From NCBI RefSeq assembly GCF_000003195.3, contig NC_012876.2:7233306-7297305 (forward strand): 64,000 nt of DNA. The letters run 5' to 3'. The translations under genes were made by a program, and so were the position numbers. The stretch's first letter is position 1, and each line of letters begins with the position of its first letter. Shown here in pieces: positions 33,981 through 46,615 of this stretch. The notes beneath the pieces were generated by a model. That model ran no database searches, had not been told where the DNA came from, and was given only the letters and a program-made list of their open reading frames with translations. Source of the stretch: Sorghum bicolor. Lineage: Eukaryota > Streptophyta > Magnoliopsida > Poales > Poaceae.

Positions 33981-36502
33981 TGAAGCGCCCCTGGTAAACC
34001 AGGAGCTCAAATGTGATACAATACTAGTCCCAGGAGGCTAGTAACACATTTATTACATCAGATAAGTTTCAGCGCAGTAGTCTTGGAAAGCGTGGACAAG
34101 GAAGGCACGCTATAATAATAAGACACCAAAATACAACACAGGTCCAAAGGACCCAGAAACAAACGATATCGCCATCGAACATCTGACGAGTCCCAATGCC
34201 ACAGGCTTAGTTGGGTGCAGACACGACCTTACTCGAACGCCACTTGGGGATCGAAGTCCGGATCTTCCTCTGTTTAATAAAGCAAGGGTGAGTACAAAGT
34301 ACTCAGCAAATCCAACCTTACCCTACGGAAGGGGATAACAGTATATATGCATATGGATAAATCAAGGATGAGGCTTAGTTTTATTTGCATAAAGCTATCT
34401 TTTTACACATGCAAGGTTTCATTTCACAAATACTGTTGTAAAAGACCTCTTTTTCCACATATGATAGTATTTCTGAAAATGGGGGTTTGATCACAATTTT
34501 AAGTGTTGTTGAACCCTTGTTCCCACAACACAATGGCAGTCAACCATTTATTTCTAAAATCACACTCACTCTCATATTTTCACTCATCCCATCCCATCTA
34601 GTTGTTGAAACCAAACCATAACCCGTCCGAGACCGCGGACACGGCTATCCAGATAGATTTACACTCTGCAGAGGTTGTACACTTTTCCCACAAGTAGGAT
34701 ACCATAACTTACACCGTCGTGCAAGCACAGATCCATCAAAGTCATTACCCTCCATAGCTAAGTAATGGCGCTCACCACGGGAACACTAAGGCCACATCTC
34801 ATGATACCATAATAATTCACAAATCTCTTTTCATATATTTCCACAATTTCACATACATCACTTAGTGTCGCGTTGCACACCTGCCTCCAGGTGATTGCCA
34901 TACTAACTAGAGGGATTTAGACTAAGCCTTTCCCATGCAAGGCGAGTGGTTGTACGATAAATGAGTTAGGCAAGATGAATCATCAACTCAGTCCTTAATC
35001 GAGACAAGGCGGATATCCCCAAAAGAGATCCCATCCGCCCCATCTCCATAGTAATCACATATATAACTTGTTCATTAACCCTTTCACAATACCCACAATT
35101 TATTTTTACCACTCACACCTTTTACTTTTAAAATCATTATATTTGATAAAATACAACGATGAGTATCCAGAATGAGTAACAAGTCCTAAGCATACTAAAT
35201 AATAATATTTCTGTCATAGCATATTATTTTGTTCCTAGGTTCGAACAAGATAATTACCGGGTAATATCAATTCAAGGATGGCTATTCAACAGGTTTTAAC
35301 TAAGCAGCGAAAATACTTCGTACATATATCGTACATGCAATATTTAAAACGGCTTCTACGGGTTGTGTTTAAAAATAGGATCAATATGCATCAAAGGGGA
35401 TCGGTTGGACTTGCCTCCGTCGGCGTCCTCGGCAAACTCCTGCTGACAGTCCGGGTCCTCGGCGTCAAACTCGCGGTACTCGTCTCCAACGTTCTCGTTT
35501 TCCGGCTCGTTCACTCCGTCAACTAAAATACGCGACGAACGACACAGACAATAGGCACAGATAAATAATCATATAAATTCAAATGAGCTCCAAAAATCAT
35601 GAAATTAATATGGGAGGTAGATCATGATTTTAGATGAATTTAGGAAAAAGAATTATTAAAATCAGAGTTAGCATGTGGCATTTCTGAAATGGCCAGAATT
35701 TAATCATGCGAAAAAGGCTAACGATGATTAAGGAATGGATGTTTCACGTGGGCATTTGTTTGGCTGGTAGTGCATGTTGCATGCATGCATGTACTATTTG
35801 GAGTTAATGCTTGGCCCACACATGCATGGTTAGAGAGAAATTAGCAGGGGTCATTAGAACTCTTCTGTATGTCATGGTTCTATTCGTGGAGTTCTTGGCA
35901 GTGAACCGGTACAGCCAAATACATGGAAAAATACAGAAAAATACTACAGAAAGACAGAGAAGAGCAAGGAGATGCTCATGAGCTGCTCACCTCGTCTTGC
36001 GACGACAGTCGAGCTCGGCTTCTGCGTATGGCCGTATACGGTATACGCGAAGTGAGAGCGAGTGAGCGAGTGAGTGAACGTGTTTCTCGGGTGGTGAGAG
36101 TGAGCACCCGAGGCTGGCTTTTTATAGGCCAAAGCGCTCAGCTGCGTGCCATTAAAAATGCTACTGTAGCGCATGGTCGGTGCCTAATTTCATACGAAGG
36201 ACGATGTCCCATTTGCATGCACGTTGCATGCAAATGGACGGTGCCTAATCACCGTGTCCTTGCATGCAGGTGCATGCAAATGGTCGGTGGCATGTCCTGC
36301 ATGCATGCATGAGATATATATTCGTGTAGGTGCACTGCTATGTTTTCTCGCATGTAAGCTTGCTGGTACTTGCTATTATTTGTGCGCGAAAAATATGGAT
36401 GGAGATACTATAGAGCTCAAATTATTTTATAGTTTTTGAAATATATTTTGAAAATAATTTTTAATGCGAGTGATTTTCGAATGTGAATTTTTGAATGTTA
36501 CA
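33981..36502 (-). repeat. E3 left LTR (3' LTR of the element)
   Basis: It begins TGAAGCGCCCCTGG and ends GAATGTTACA. Open frames at 35278-35526 and 35923-36312 recur in the other LTR and show no domain. ATGCATGC-type repeats are frequent at about 35780-36310. Confidence 0.95.
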
Positions 36503-39500
36503 AACCTACCCCACTTAAAAGGAATCTCGTCCTCGAGATTCGGCTGGGTCCTAAATAGATGGGGAAACTCTTTTCTCAGAGCATCTTCTCTTTCCCATGT
36601 TGCTTCTGCTTCAGTGTGTCTACTCCACTGAACACGACAAATTCGGACTGTTGTCGTTCGAGTTTGCTTGGTGACTGTATCTAGGATTTTTATCGGCACT
36701 TCTTGATATCTTAGGTCGTCTTGTAAATCAACTGTGTCTGGCGATATTTGCTCCTCTGGTACTCTAAGACATTTCTTCAATTGGGAGACATGAAACACAT
36801 TGTGTATATCTGACATTTATTCAGGTAGCCGAATACGATAGGCTACAACACCAATCCTCTGTAATACTTGATATGGTCCAATATACCGAGGTGCTAGCTT
36901 GCCTCTGACTTGGAACCTTCGAGTTCCTCGAATAGGAGAGACTTTGACATACACAAAATCTCCAACTGCAAAACTTAACTCCCGCCTTCTTTTTATCAGA
37001 ATAGCTCTTTTGACGTGATTGTGCCTCTTTCAATTTTTCTCTGATTTCAGCTACACGATCTTCTGCTTCTTTTATAAGGGCTGGTCCAAGCAAGGTTCGT
37101 TCTCCAACTTCTGACCACATCAATGGGGTTCTACATTTTCTTCCATACAGGGACTCAAAAGGTGACATGCCCAAACTAGCTTGGTAACTGTTATTATAGG
37201 AGAACTCTGCATAAGTTAGGCTTTTCTCCCAATCTTTACCATATGTGAGCACACATGCTCTTAGCATATCTTCCATAATCTGATTTACTCTTTCAGTCTG
37301 GCCATCTGTTTGAGGATGATAAGCTGAGCTAAAATCTAGCTTGGTTCCCATAGCTTCATGCAAACTTTTCCAGAACTTAGAGGTAAATTGGGTACCTCGG
37401 TCAGATACAATCCTACTTGGCACACCATGCAATTTGACTATGTTATCCACATATAACTGGGCTAACTTGTCTCCACTATATTTGGTGCGCACAGGTATGA
37501 AGTGAGCAACCTTGGTAAGGCGGTCCACTATTACCCATATTGAATCATTTCCTTTCAGAGTTTTGGGTAATCCATTCACAAAATCCATGCCTATCTCATC
37601 CCATTTCCAAACAGGAATAGGCAATGGCTGGAGCAAGCCTGCTGGTTTCTGATGCTCCGCTTTAACCCTTTGGCAAACATCACATTGTGCAACAAATCGT
37701 GCCACATCAGCTTTCATGTCATTCCACCAATATCTTTCTTTTAGGTCCATGTACATCTTGGTGGCACCAGGGTGGATAGAATAAGCTGAGTTATGGGCTT
37801 CATCAAGGATTAATTCTTGAAACTTTCCCTCCTTGGGCACACAAATCCTGTTTTTATACCACAATACTCCTTTGTTATCCACTCTAAAGTATGGAGCTTT
37901 ATTTTCTCCAGTTTGCTCACGAATCTTCATCAGATCCTTATCCTTATGTTGCATCTGTTTGATTTCTTCCACAAGAGTTGGCTGCACCATCAGACTGCCA
38001 TTTTGAGGTTGACGTACTATATGCATGTTCAACTGTGCTATCTCTTCTTGTAGGTGAGTGTTCTTAGGCACCAACTGCTGACCATATGACCTTCTGCTTA
38101 GGGCATCTGCTACCACGTTGGCCTTTCCTGGGTGGTAATAAATCTCAAGGTTGTAGTCCTTGATTAATTCCAACCATCTTCTTTGCCTTAGGTTCAAGTC
38201 TGACTGTGTGAAGATGTACTTCAAACTCTTGTGATCAGTGTAGATTTCACACTTGTTTCCAATGAGGTAGTGTCTCCAAATCTTGAGAGCATGCACTATA
38301 GCTGCTAACTCTAAATCATGGGTAGGGTAATTTTGCTCATGAGGTCTAAGCTGACGAGATGCATAAGCAACCACTTTTCCTCCTTGCATGAGAACACATC
38401 CTAAACCTTGTCTTGAGGCATCACAGTATATGATGAAATCTTGGTGAATGTCTGGCAAGGTTAACACTGGTGCTGTTGTTAGTCTCTTCTTCAACTCTTG
38501 GAAACTCTTCTCACATGATTCTGTCCAAGTGAATTTCTTATCCTTCCTAAGAAGCTCTGTCATGGGTCTGGCTATCTTGGAAAATCCTTCTATAAACCTT
38601 CGATAATATCCAGCTAATCCAAGAAAACTTCTAACCTCACTCACATTGGTGGGTTGCTGCCAATGGGAGACAGCTTCTACTTTCTCACGGTCAACTGCAA
38701 CTCCTTCAGCTGTCAAGATATGGCCTAGAAATGCAACCTTCTCAAGCCAAAATTCACACTTGCTGAATTTAGCATACAACTTGTGTCTTCTTAGCTTTTC
38801 CAACACTACTCTCAAGTGTTGCCCATGTTCTTCAGCACTCTTAGAGTAGATAAGTATGTCATCAATGAAGACTACAACAAACTTATCTAACTCTTCCATG
38901 AATACCTTATTCATGAGGTTCATGAAATAGGCAGGGGCATTGGTTAATCCAAAGGATATCACTGTAAACTCATATTGTCCATATCTGGTTACAAAGGCTG
39001 TCTTGGGAACATCACTATTCTTGATCTTGAGCTGGTGATAACCTGATCTCAAATCAATCTTAGAGAAATACTTGGCTCCTTTAAGCTGATCAAAAAGATC
39101 ATCTATCCTTGGCAGGGGATACTTATTCTTGATGGTGACTTCATTTAGGGACCTATAATCCACACACATCCTCATACCTCCATCTTTCTTCTTCACAAAC
39201 AAAACTGGGGCTCCCCATGGTGAAGAACTAGGTCTAATATAGCCTTTCTGCTGCAATTCTCTTAGCTGCTCTTTCAGTTTAGCTAACTCTGCTGGAGCCA
39301 TTCTGTAAGGTCTCTTGGCTATGGGGGCAGTCCCGGGGATAAGATCAATGTTGAACTCTATATCCCTGTCTGGTGGCATCCCAGGTAGTTCCTCAGGGAA
39401 TACATCAGGGTATTCTTGCACTATTGGTACTTCCTCTATGGTCCTTGCATCCAAGTTGAAGACCATTGGATTAACTTTAGACCCTCGGGTTTGGCATTTC

Positions 39501-41158
39501 ACTTTAATCCCTTCATGGTTAACTAATGATACTTCCTTGGTTGCACAACTAATAATTCCATTGTGTCTGGTTAACCAATACATTCCAAGGATAACATCTA
39601 TTCCTTTGGACTTGAGCACTACTAAGTCTCCTAAGAAAACTACCCCACTTAGAATGATCCTTACATTTGAACAACCTAGATGACATTTGATGTCAGACCC
39701 AGGTGTTCGGGTTATTAGGGGTAACTTTAGTAGTACTGTGGGTATTTGATGCTTCTCAACAAAACTTGATGATATGAATGAATGTGATGCTCCAGAATCA
39801 AATAATACTGTTGCAAGTACTGAATCGACTAAGAACTCACCAAGTACCACTCCTGAAGCAGTGTGAGCATCTTGAGCATGAATATGGTTGACACGGGCTC
39901 TACCATAGGATTGTTGAGGTTGCTTCATCATCTGGCTATTATTGTTGGTGTTGCTATTGTTGCGAGGGAAACCACGGTTGACTCCAGACACTGCAGGTCT
40001 TGGTCCATTAACAGTGTGGGACTGAGTGGATACTGCTGGTGGGTTGTTCTTGTAGGGACAGTTGGCGATGTAGTGTCCAGTCTCATGGCAATTAAAGCAA
40101 GTTCTGACATTGTTTGTGACTTGACTAGTGCTGTTCTGTTGAGTCTTGCCATAAGTTTGATTCTGATAGGTTGTCTTGGGCTGATATGATGTCTGCATTT
40201 GGTTATTGGAGATACTAGTAGGAGAGCGAAACTGCATTGGGGATTGAGTCCGCTGGCTCGGTTGGCTAAAGGTTTTCAGCCTCTGGGATCTAGCACCATC
40301 TTGAACCTTGCGCTCCAGAAACTTGCGCTTGTTTTCCTTCCTTTCTTCAGTCTTGGCCACATCAGTCAGAATGGTCCTGTTCATCAAGGTGTTGAAGTCT
40401 GGATAGATTTGTGGGGTCATGAGGGTTCTGAGCTCACAGGTCAATCCTTCTATGAACTTTGTCTGCTTCTTGGCATCAGTGTTGACCAATTCTGGGGCAT
40501 AGCGAGACAACTCAGTGAATTGGAAGATGTATTCACTCAGGGTTTTATTTCCTTGCTTCAAGTTGCGAAATTCATCAGCTTTCAGCTTCATGATCCCATC
40601 TGGAATGTGGTACCGGCGGAATTCATCCACAAATTCTTCCCATGTGATAGTGTTTGCATTGTCCACAGCTCCACTATAGGCTTCCCACCAAGAAAGGGCA
40701 ATTCCTGTCAGCTGATGAGATGCTAGCAGAACTCTATCCCTTCCATCACAGTGGATTGTGTCCAACTTTCTTTCAATCACCTTAAGCCAATCATCTGCTT
40801 CCATGGGGTTGTCAGATCCAGTAAAGGTGGGTGGCTTAAGCCTCATGAACTCAGTCATCTTGTCTTGGACTCCGGCTCCACGGTTGTTCCTAGGGCGGTT
40901 CATGCCTTGAGCCAAGGTCTCCAGAAGGCGAGTCTGAGTTGCCATGACTTGTGCCAAGTCAATTACTGGAGGAGGGGGCATGTCATCTCCTTCATTATGG
41001 TTCCTAGTCTGACTCACTTCATCTTCATGAATACCATCCACATTTGCATTGGCTTGACTTCCATTTGGATTTTGGCTTTGTCTACTAGCTGCACGACCAC
41101 TTGGTTGAGAGCGGGTAGCTGGTTTGGGAGGCATCTGTTGGTTAAGATGAGAAAGCAT
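36427..41158 (-). pseudogene. E3 gag-pol polyprotein, frameshifted near the end
   Basis: A single 1445-codon frame (41158 down to 36821) holds gag, a CCHC knuckle (about 40060-40105), protease DSG (about 39795), RT with FIDDI (about 38850-38875) and RNase H (about 38230-38480). It also holds the integrase zinc domain (about 37665-37790) and the DDE core (about 37580, 37400 and 37290). One extra A near 36973-36980 throws the frame after the integrase core, and a TAA at about 36817-36819 also interrupts the C-terminal region. The chromodomain-like tail is readable from 36816 to 36427, and its stop lies inside the LTR. Very little separates this copy from an intact frame, which fits its similar LTRs. 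Confidence 0.95.
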
Positions 41159-41497
41159 TAGATAAGGGTTAGATCTATTGAGTGATGTTGTTTTTTTGTT
41201 AAGGCGTTATATTTTAAAAAGGTGCAAGTCTTAAGACTTGCTATCCCGTAAGGGAACAACATAGAGCACTCAATTATTTAGCACAACCAACAAGCACAAA
41301 TATATATTTTGAATAAGAGGGCGGTTTACAACATAGTAATGGAGGAAATAAGCGTACTACAATACGGTTCATCTACTTTGGGGGTTGAACAAAAGTGAAG
41401 TAAACTTCACTTCCCTAAGACATAAGGAGGAACTAGGTGCTACTATTCTTCAACTTCTTCGGACAGAACGGCTTCATTCCCTTGGTGTTGAGGAGGA

Positions 41498-42449
41498 TCA
41501 CGCTTCCGGCATTTGTGGTTCTTCTTTTGGACTAAGAGGTGGGTCACTGTCTTCTTTTGGTGCTGGCTGGGTGAGAAGGGGAAATCCTTCTTCCTTAGTG
41601 GACTCCAACTCTAAAGCTTCATGAGAGGCTTCTGTGGGTGGGAAAGCTGATGGCCCTTCTATGTCCATCTTTCTTTTGGTTTTTAGGGACATGATTGGGA
41701 TACCTTTTAGGACTATGGGCTCTTGGTCTTCCACTACTAACATCCTTCTTTTGATCCTGGTGATAAGGTAGGCATCCTTCAACTCCTGAGCATGGTGGTC
41801 TTCAGCTGTCTTCAAGACTTTAGCAATGGCAGTTTCACGACTCTCGGCTGCAGCTGCTTGGGCCTGAGCTTCCGCGAGCTGCACATGGAGCTTTCTAACT
41901 ATGATCTCGGCTTCCTCCGCACGATGGATGCACTTGCTTTAACTCTGAGGCCTGCTCATCATATTGCTTATCTAGAGCAAGTAAGTATGTGGTCATGAAT
42001 ACCACAGTTGGGTCATCTTCAAGTGAGTAACGTCCTTGCAAGAGCTCCATGTGGGTTCTCCAAACTGGTCGGTCTTTTTCGTCAGGTGGAAAGAACCTCA
42101 TGGGTGTACGTGTGATGGGCTTCTCGTAGATCTGGCATAGGTACCTCAAGGCTTTGCGGGCGACGGCTTGATATGTATCTGCAAACCGAAATCCGGTCGC
42201 AGTCATGCTCCAAGCTTCAGCTATATTAGGGAAGTCCTCACTTTTCCCAATATAGACGGTAACTTCACACCGCTCAGTCTCATGCTCTTCATATTCTCTG
42301 CCTTCATATTCTGGGCGATCCTTGATTCCAAGTTTCTGCATGGTAGCATACAAGAGCTTAGGAAAGCCTTCTACACTTAGACAGTAACTGCTGGTCCAAA
42401 CTCCTTCTGCCATCTGAGAGACATAGATGAGAGTAAATATTTTTTTCAA
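41498..42449 (-). pseudogene. E3 accessory ORF between primer site and gag
   Basis: The first part (42449-41895, 184 codons) is globular, with the motif YEGREYEEHETERCEVTVY and a segment AVARKALRYLCQIYEKP. A 1-nt indel near 41935 shifts the frame. The second part (41884-41498) continues the same protein as an Ala/Glu rich coiled coil and acidic Pro-rich tail. Placement and plan match the E2 ORF at 24424-25353, though sequence similarity between them is weak by eye. It is not gag or pol. I recall similar hypothetical proteins in grass genomes but no known role. Confidence 0.6.
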
Positions 42450-42543
42450 ATAGAGGGAAGAGGGTAAGAACTTTTGTAAAATACGTTTATTTAGTAAAAT
42501 ACTGGTCCAGAAAAGCCTAAGGTCGCGTCCTACAGCCAGCTAC

Positions 42544-42556
42544 GGCTCTGATACCA
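42544..42556 (-). promoter_or_regulatory. E3 primer-binding site
   Basis: The minus strand reads TGGTATCAGAGCC two bases from the LTR, a perfect match to the initiator methionine tRNA site used by many plant LTR elements. Confidence 0.9.
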
Positions 42557-42558
42557 CC

Positions 42559-45061
42559 TGAAGCGCCCCTGGTAAACCAGGAACTCAAATGTGATACAAT
42601 ACTAGTCCCAGGAGGCTAGTAACACATTTATTACATCAGATAAGTTTCAGCGCAGTAGTCTTGGAAAGCGTGGACAAGGAAGGCACGCTATAATAATAAG
42701 ACACCAAAATACAACACAGGTCCAAAGGACCCAGAAACAAACGATATCGCCATCGAACATCTGACGAGTCCCAATGCCACAGGCTTAGTTGGGTGCAGAC
42801 ACGACCTTACCCGAACGCCACTTCGGGATCGAAGTCCGGATCTTCCTCTGTTTAATAAAGCTAGGGTGAGTACAAAGTACTCAGCAAATCCAACCTTACC
42901 CTACGGAAGGGGATAACAGTATATATGCATATGGATAAATCAAGGATGAGGCTTAGTTTTATTTGCATAAAGCTATCTTTTTACACATGCAAGGTTTCAT
43001 TTCACAAATACTGTTGTAAAAGACTTCTTTTTCCACATATGATAGTATTTCTGAAAATGGGGGTTTGATCACAATTTTAAGTGTTGTTGAACCCTTGTTC
43101 CCACAACACAATGGCAGTCAACCATTTATTTCCAAAATCACACTCACTCTCATATTTTCACTCATCCCATCCCATCTAGTTGTTGAAACCAAACCATAAC
43201 CCGTCCGAGACCGCGGACACGGCTATCCAGATAGATTTACACTCTGCAGAGGTTGTACACTTTTCCCACAAGTAGGATACCATAACTTACACCGTCGTGC
43301 AAGCACAGATCCAACAAAGTCATTACCCTCCATAGCTAAGTAATGGCGCTCACCACGGGAACACTAAGGCCACATCTCATGATACCATAATAATTCACAA
43401 AGCTGTTTTCATATATTTCCACAATTTCACATACATCACTTAGTGTCCCGTTGCACACCTGCCTCCAGGTGATTGCCATACTAACTAGAGGGATTTAGAC
43501 TAAGCCTTTCCCATGCAAGGCGAGTGGTTGTACGATAAATGAGTTAGGCAAGATGAATCATCAACTCAGTCCTTAATCGAGACAAGGCGGATATCCCCAA
43601 AAGAGATCCCATCCGCCCCATCTCTATAGTAATCACATCTATAACTTGTTCATTAACCCTTTCACAATACCCACAATTTATTTTCACCACTCACACCTTT
43701 TATTTTTAAAATCATTATATTTGATAAAATACAACGATGAGTATCCAGAATGAGTAACAAGTCCTAAGCATACTAAATAATAATATTTCTCTCATAGCAT
43801 ATTATTTTGTTCCTAGGTTCGAACAAGATAATTACCGGGTAATATCAATTCAAGGATGGCTATTCAACAGGTTTTAACTAAGCAGCGAAAATACTTCGTA
43901 CATATATCGTACATGCAATATTTAAAACGGCTTCTACGGGTTGTGTTTAAAAATAGGATCAATATGCATCAAAGGGGATCGGTTGGACTTGCCTCCGTCG
44001 GCGTCCTCGGCAAACTCCTGCTGACAGTCCGGGTCCTCGGCGTCAAACTCGCGGTACTCGTCTCCAACGTTCTCGTTTTCCGGCTCGTTCACTTCGTCAA
44101 CTAAAATACGCGACGAACGACACAGACAATAGGCACAGATAAATAATCATATAAATTCAAATGAGCTCCAAAAATCATGAAATTAATATGGGAGGTAGAT
44201 CATGATTTTAGATGAATTTAGGAAAAAGAATTATTAAAATCAGAGTTAGCATGTGGCATTTGTGAAATGGCCGGAATTTAATCATGCGAAAAAGGCTAAC
44301 GATGATTAAGGAATGGATGCTTCACGTGGGCATTTGTTTGGCTGGTAGTGCATGTTGCATGCATGCATGTACTATTTGGAGTTAATGCTTGGCCCACACA
44401 TGCATGGTTAGAGAGAAATTAGCAGTATGTCATGGTTCTATTCGTGGAGTTCTTGGCAGTGAACCGGTACAGCCAAATACATGGAAAAATACAGAAAAAT
44501 ACTACAGAAAGACAGAGAAGAGCAAGGAGATGCTCATGAGCTGCTCACCTCGTCTTGCGACGACAGTCGAGCTCGGCTTCTGCGTATGGCCGTATACAGT
44601 ATACGCGAAGTGAGAGCGAGTGAGCGAGTGAGTGAACGTGTTTCTCGGGTGGTGAGAGTGAGCACCCGAGGCTGGCTTTTTATAGGTCAATGCGCTCAGT
44701 TGTGTGCCATTAAAAATGCTACTGTAGCGCATGGTCGGTGCCTAATTTCATACGAAGGACGATGTCCCATTTGCATGCACGTTGCATGCAAATGGACGGT
44801 GCCTAATCACCGTGTCCTTGCATGCAGGTGCATGCAAATGGTCGGTGGCATGTCCTGCATGCATGCATGAGATATATATTCGTGTAGGTGCACTGCTATG
44901 TTTTCTCGCATGTAAGCTTGCTGGTACTTGCTATTATTTGTGCGCGAAAAATATGGATGGAGATACTATAGAGCTCAAATTATTTTATAGTTTTTGAAAT
45001 ATATTTTGAAAATAATTTTTAATGCGAGTGATTTTCGAATGTGAATTTTTGGGATGTTACA
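42559..45061 (-). repeat. E3 right LTR (5' LTR of the element)
   Basis: Partner of 33981-36502. As the 5' LTR on the minus strand it would carry the promoter reading leftward into 42449. Confidence 0.95.
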
Positions 45062-45066
45062 GTAAC

Positions 45067-46615
45067 TTTGTAGACTTTGGTGTCATCTGATCCTCATACA
45101 CAATTCTTAATCCATGAGTATCAGTAATAACATAAACCTCCATTGGTATTAGCACACTCCAAATGGAATGATATCTTGAAACAAACCAACATACCAAGCA
45201 CTTGATGTCCTTGTAGATGTTCTTGTCATTAACCACTTCTTCTCTTGTAACTTCTTTATTTAAGCTACCCCCTTCAAAGGGTCAACTAGGGGACACAAGA
45301 AAGGTAGCTTGCACTTTTTCCAGACAAGTTGACTAGCACTGGGACCTTTTGATATCCCAAAGAACTTATGTGCAAGAGAACAAACAGGTATCTTGAAATT
45401 TTCCTCGTAGTATGAAAACACCGGCGTAGTAAAACAGGTATAACTCCTATTCTGTTAATCAAATAGAGTTGTAGCTTATACCGTTAGAAAACTTATGAAA
45501 TTCCCTACAACTATCATATAGAAAACCTCCTTAGGTTCTGTCTTTAAACTTAGGTAAAACAGCCAAACTTAATATCCATCCTGAAAATGTCTCAGCAAAG
45601 GTGCAGTAGATTCCAAAAATTATATCTCGAGCTACTTAACACATCTGGAGATGATCCTTACATTTTTGAAAATATTAGGAAATCCTCTACAACTTTAGTA
45701 TACCACGTTTTTCCAGATTCTATCTTTAACTTGGCTGTAAATAGGAAATGCCAGATCTATCCAGATTTTGAAACCGAACAGTAACATCCAAGTTTAAATG
45801 TCATATCTCAGGTTCTGCTTATCCAAATGAGTTCCAGCTTATACTGTTGGAAAGCTTATAAAATTGTCTACAACTTTTCTATAGGACACTTTTCCAAATT
45901 ATATAGTTATATTTGTCTCAAACAGTAAGCAACCAAAACTGGTCCAGATTCTTGACAGCACAGTTGTATCATATTGTGATTTTTGTAACTTCCAAACCAT
46001 AACAGCTATGAGGGTGACTCTTGCGGTCAGGAAAAGATCTTGAAGTCTAGTTGGTCCCAGAAAAATTTGGTAAACATTGCACGATCAAAACTTGAGATAC
46101 TCCCAAATCATTGCAGACTGCTACAGAAATCAGCAAGGGACAGAAACAAGAGATAGCCAAACCCAACTACTTATTCCACTAATCCTTATGCCTTAAGCCT
46201 ATGAACTAATGAAATTGTGAGGAAATCCACAAGATCATTGCAATCAGTACAAAGATCCAAATCAAGAATGAACATAATAACAAACCAATTAAGCATTGAA
46301 GGTTCACACTTCACTCAACTTGCGATACTATCGTTCTCTTCATAGAAAGGGCAAAGATCCTAAAATTCTCTTTCAACTACGTAAGCAGGTGGTAAGAGAA
46401 GATTCTAAAAGCTTATCAAATCAAGGAGTAAAGATGAGAACAAGTACTTTTAAAATAAGCAACAAGGTAAAGATGAATAGCAATGGAAAAGATATAGAAT
46501 AGAGAAAAATATCAAGGTTTATAGAACAAGGATTGTATAACAATTTAAAAACCTTAAGACGACCAATTTCTAACTAGGCTTGCGTCCTACAGTCAGCATT
46601 GCTTTGATACCACTT
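45067..46615 (-). other. E1 interior, 5' untranslated part
   Basis: This is the E1 DNA between the E3 insertion and the right LTR of E1. It is AT rich with recurring blocks of the type GCTTATACCGTTAGAAAACTT, spaced roughly 100-150 bp, and no long frame on either strand. The primer site TGGTATCAAAGC is at 46601-46612 on the minus strand. No accessory ORF or gag like those in E2 and E3 is seen, so E1 was non-autonomous. Confidence 0.65.

Larger units (their letters stand above)
33981..45061 (-). mobile_element. E3: complete-length Ty3-gypsy element, minus strand
   Basis: LTRs of about 2.5 kb (33981-36502 and 42559-45061) are flanked by GTAAC on both sides (33976-33980 and 45062-45066). The primer site on the minus strand (42544-42556) and the polypurine tract (36503-36520) fix the orientation. 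The order is accessory ORF, gag, protease, RT, RNase H, integrase, chromodomain-like tail. LTRs differ by about 1% by eye, plus a 19-bp indel near 35846 against 44425. It is inserted in E1. Confidence 0.95.

Noticed and set aside
35278..36312. Frames at 35278-35526 and 35923-36312, repeated at 43856-44104 and 44481-44870
   Set aside because: Identical repeats only because they lie in the two E3 LTRs; no domain and no selection signal visible.
33976..45066. E2 and E3 as tandem insertions of one family
   Set aside because: Their LTRs are unrelated in sequence and length, orientation is opposite and each has its own perfect 5-bp duplication.
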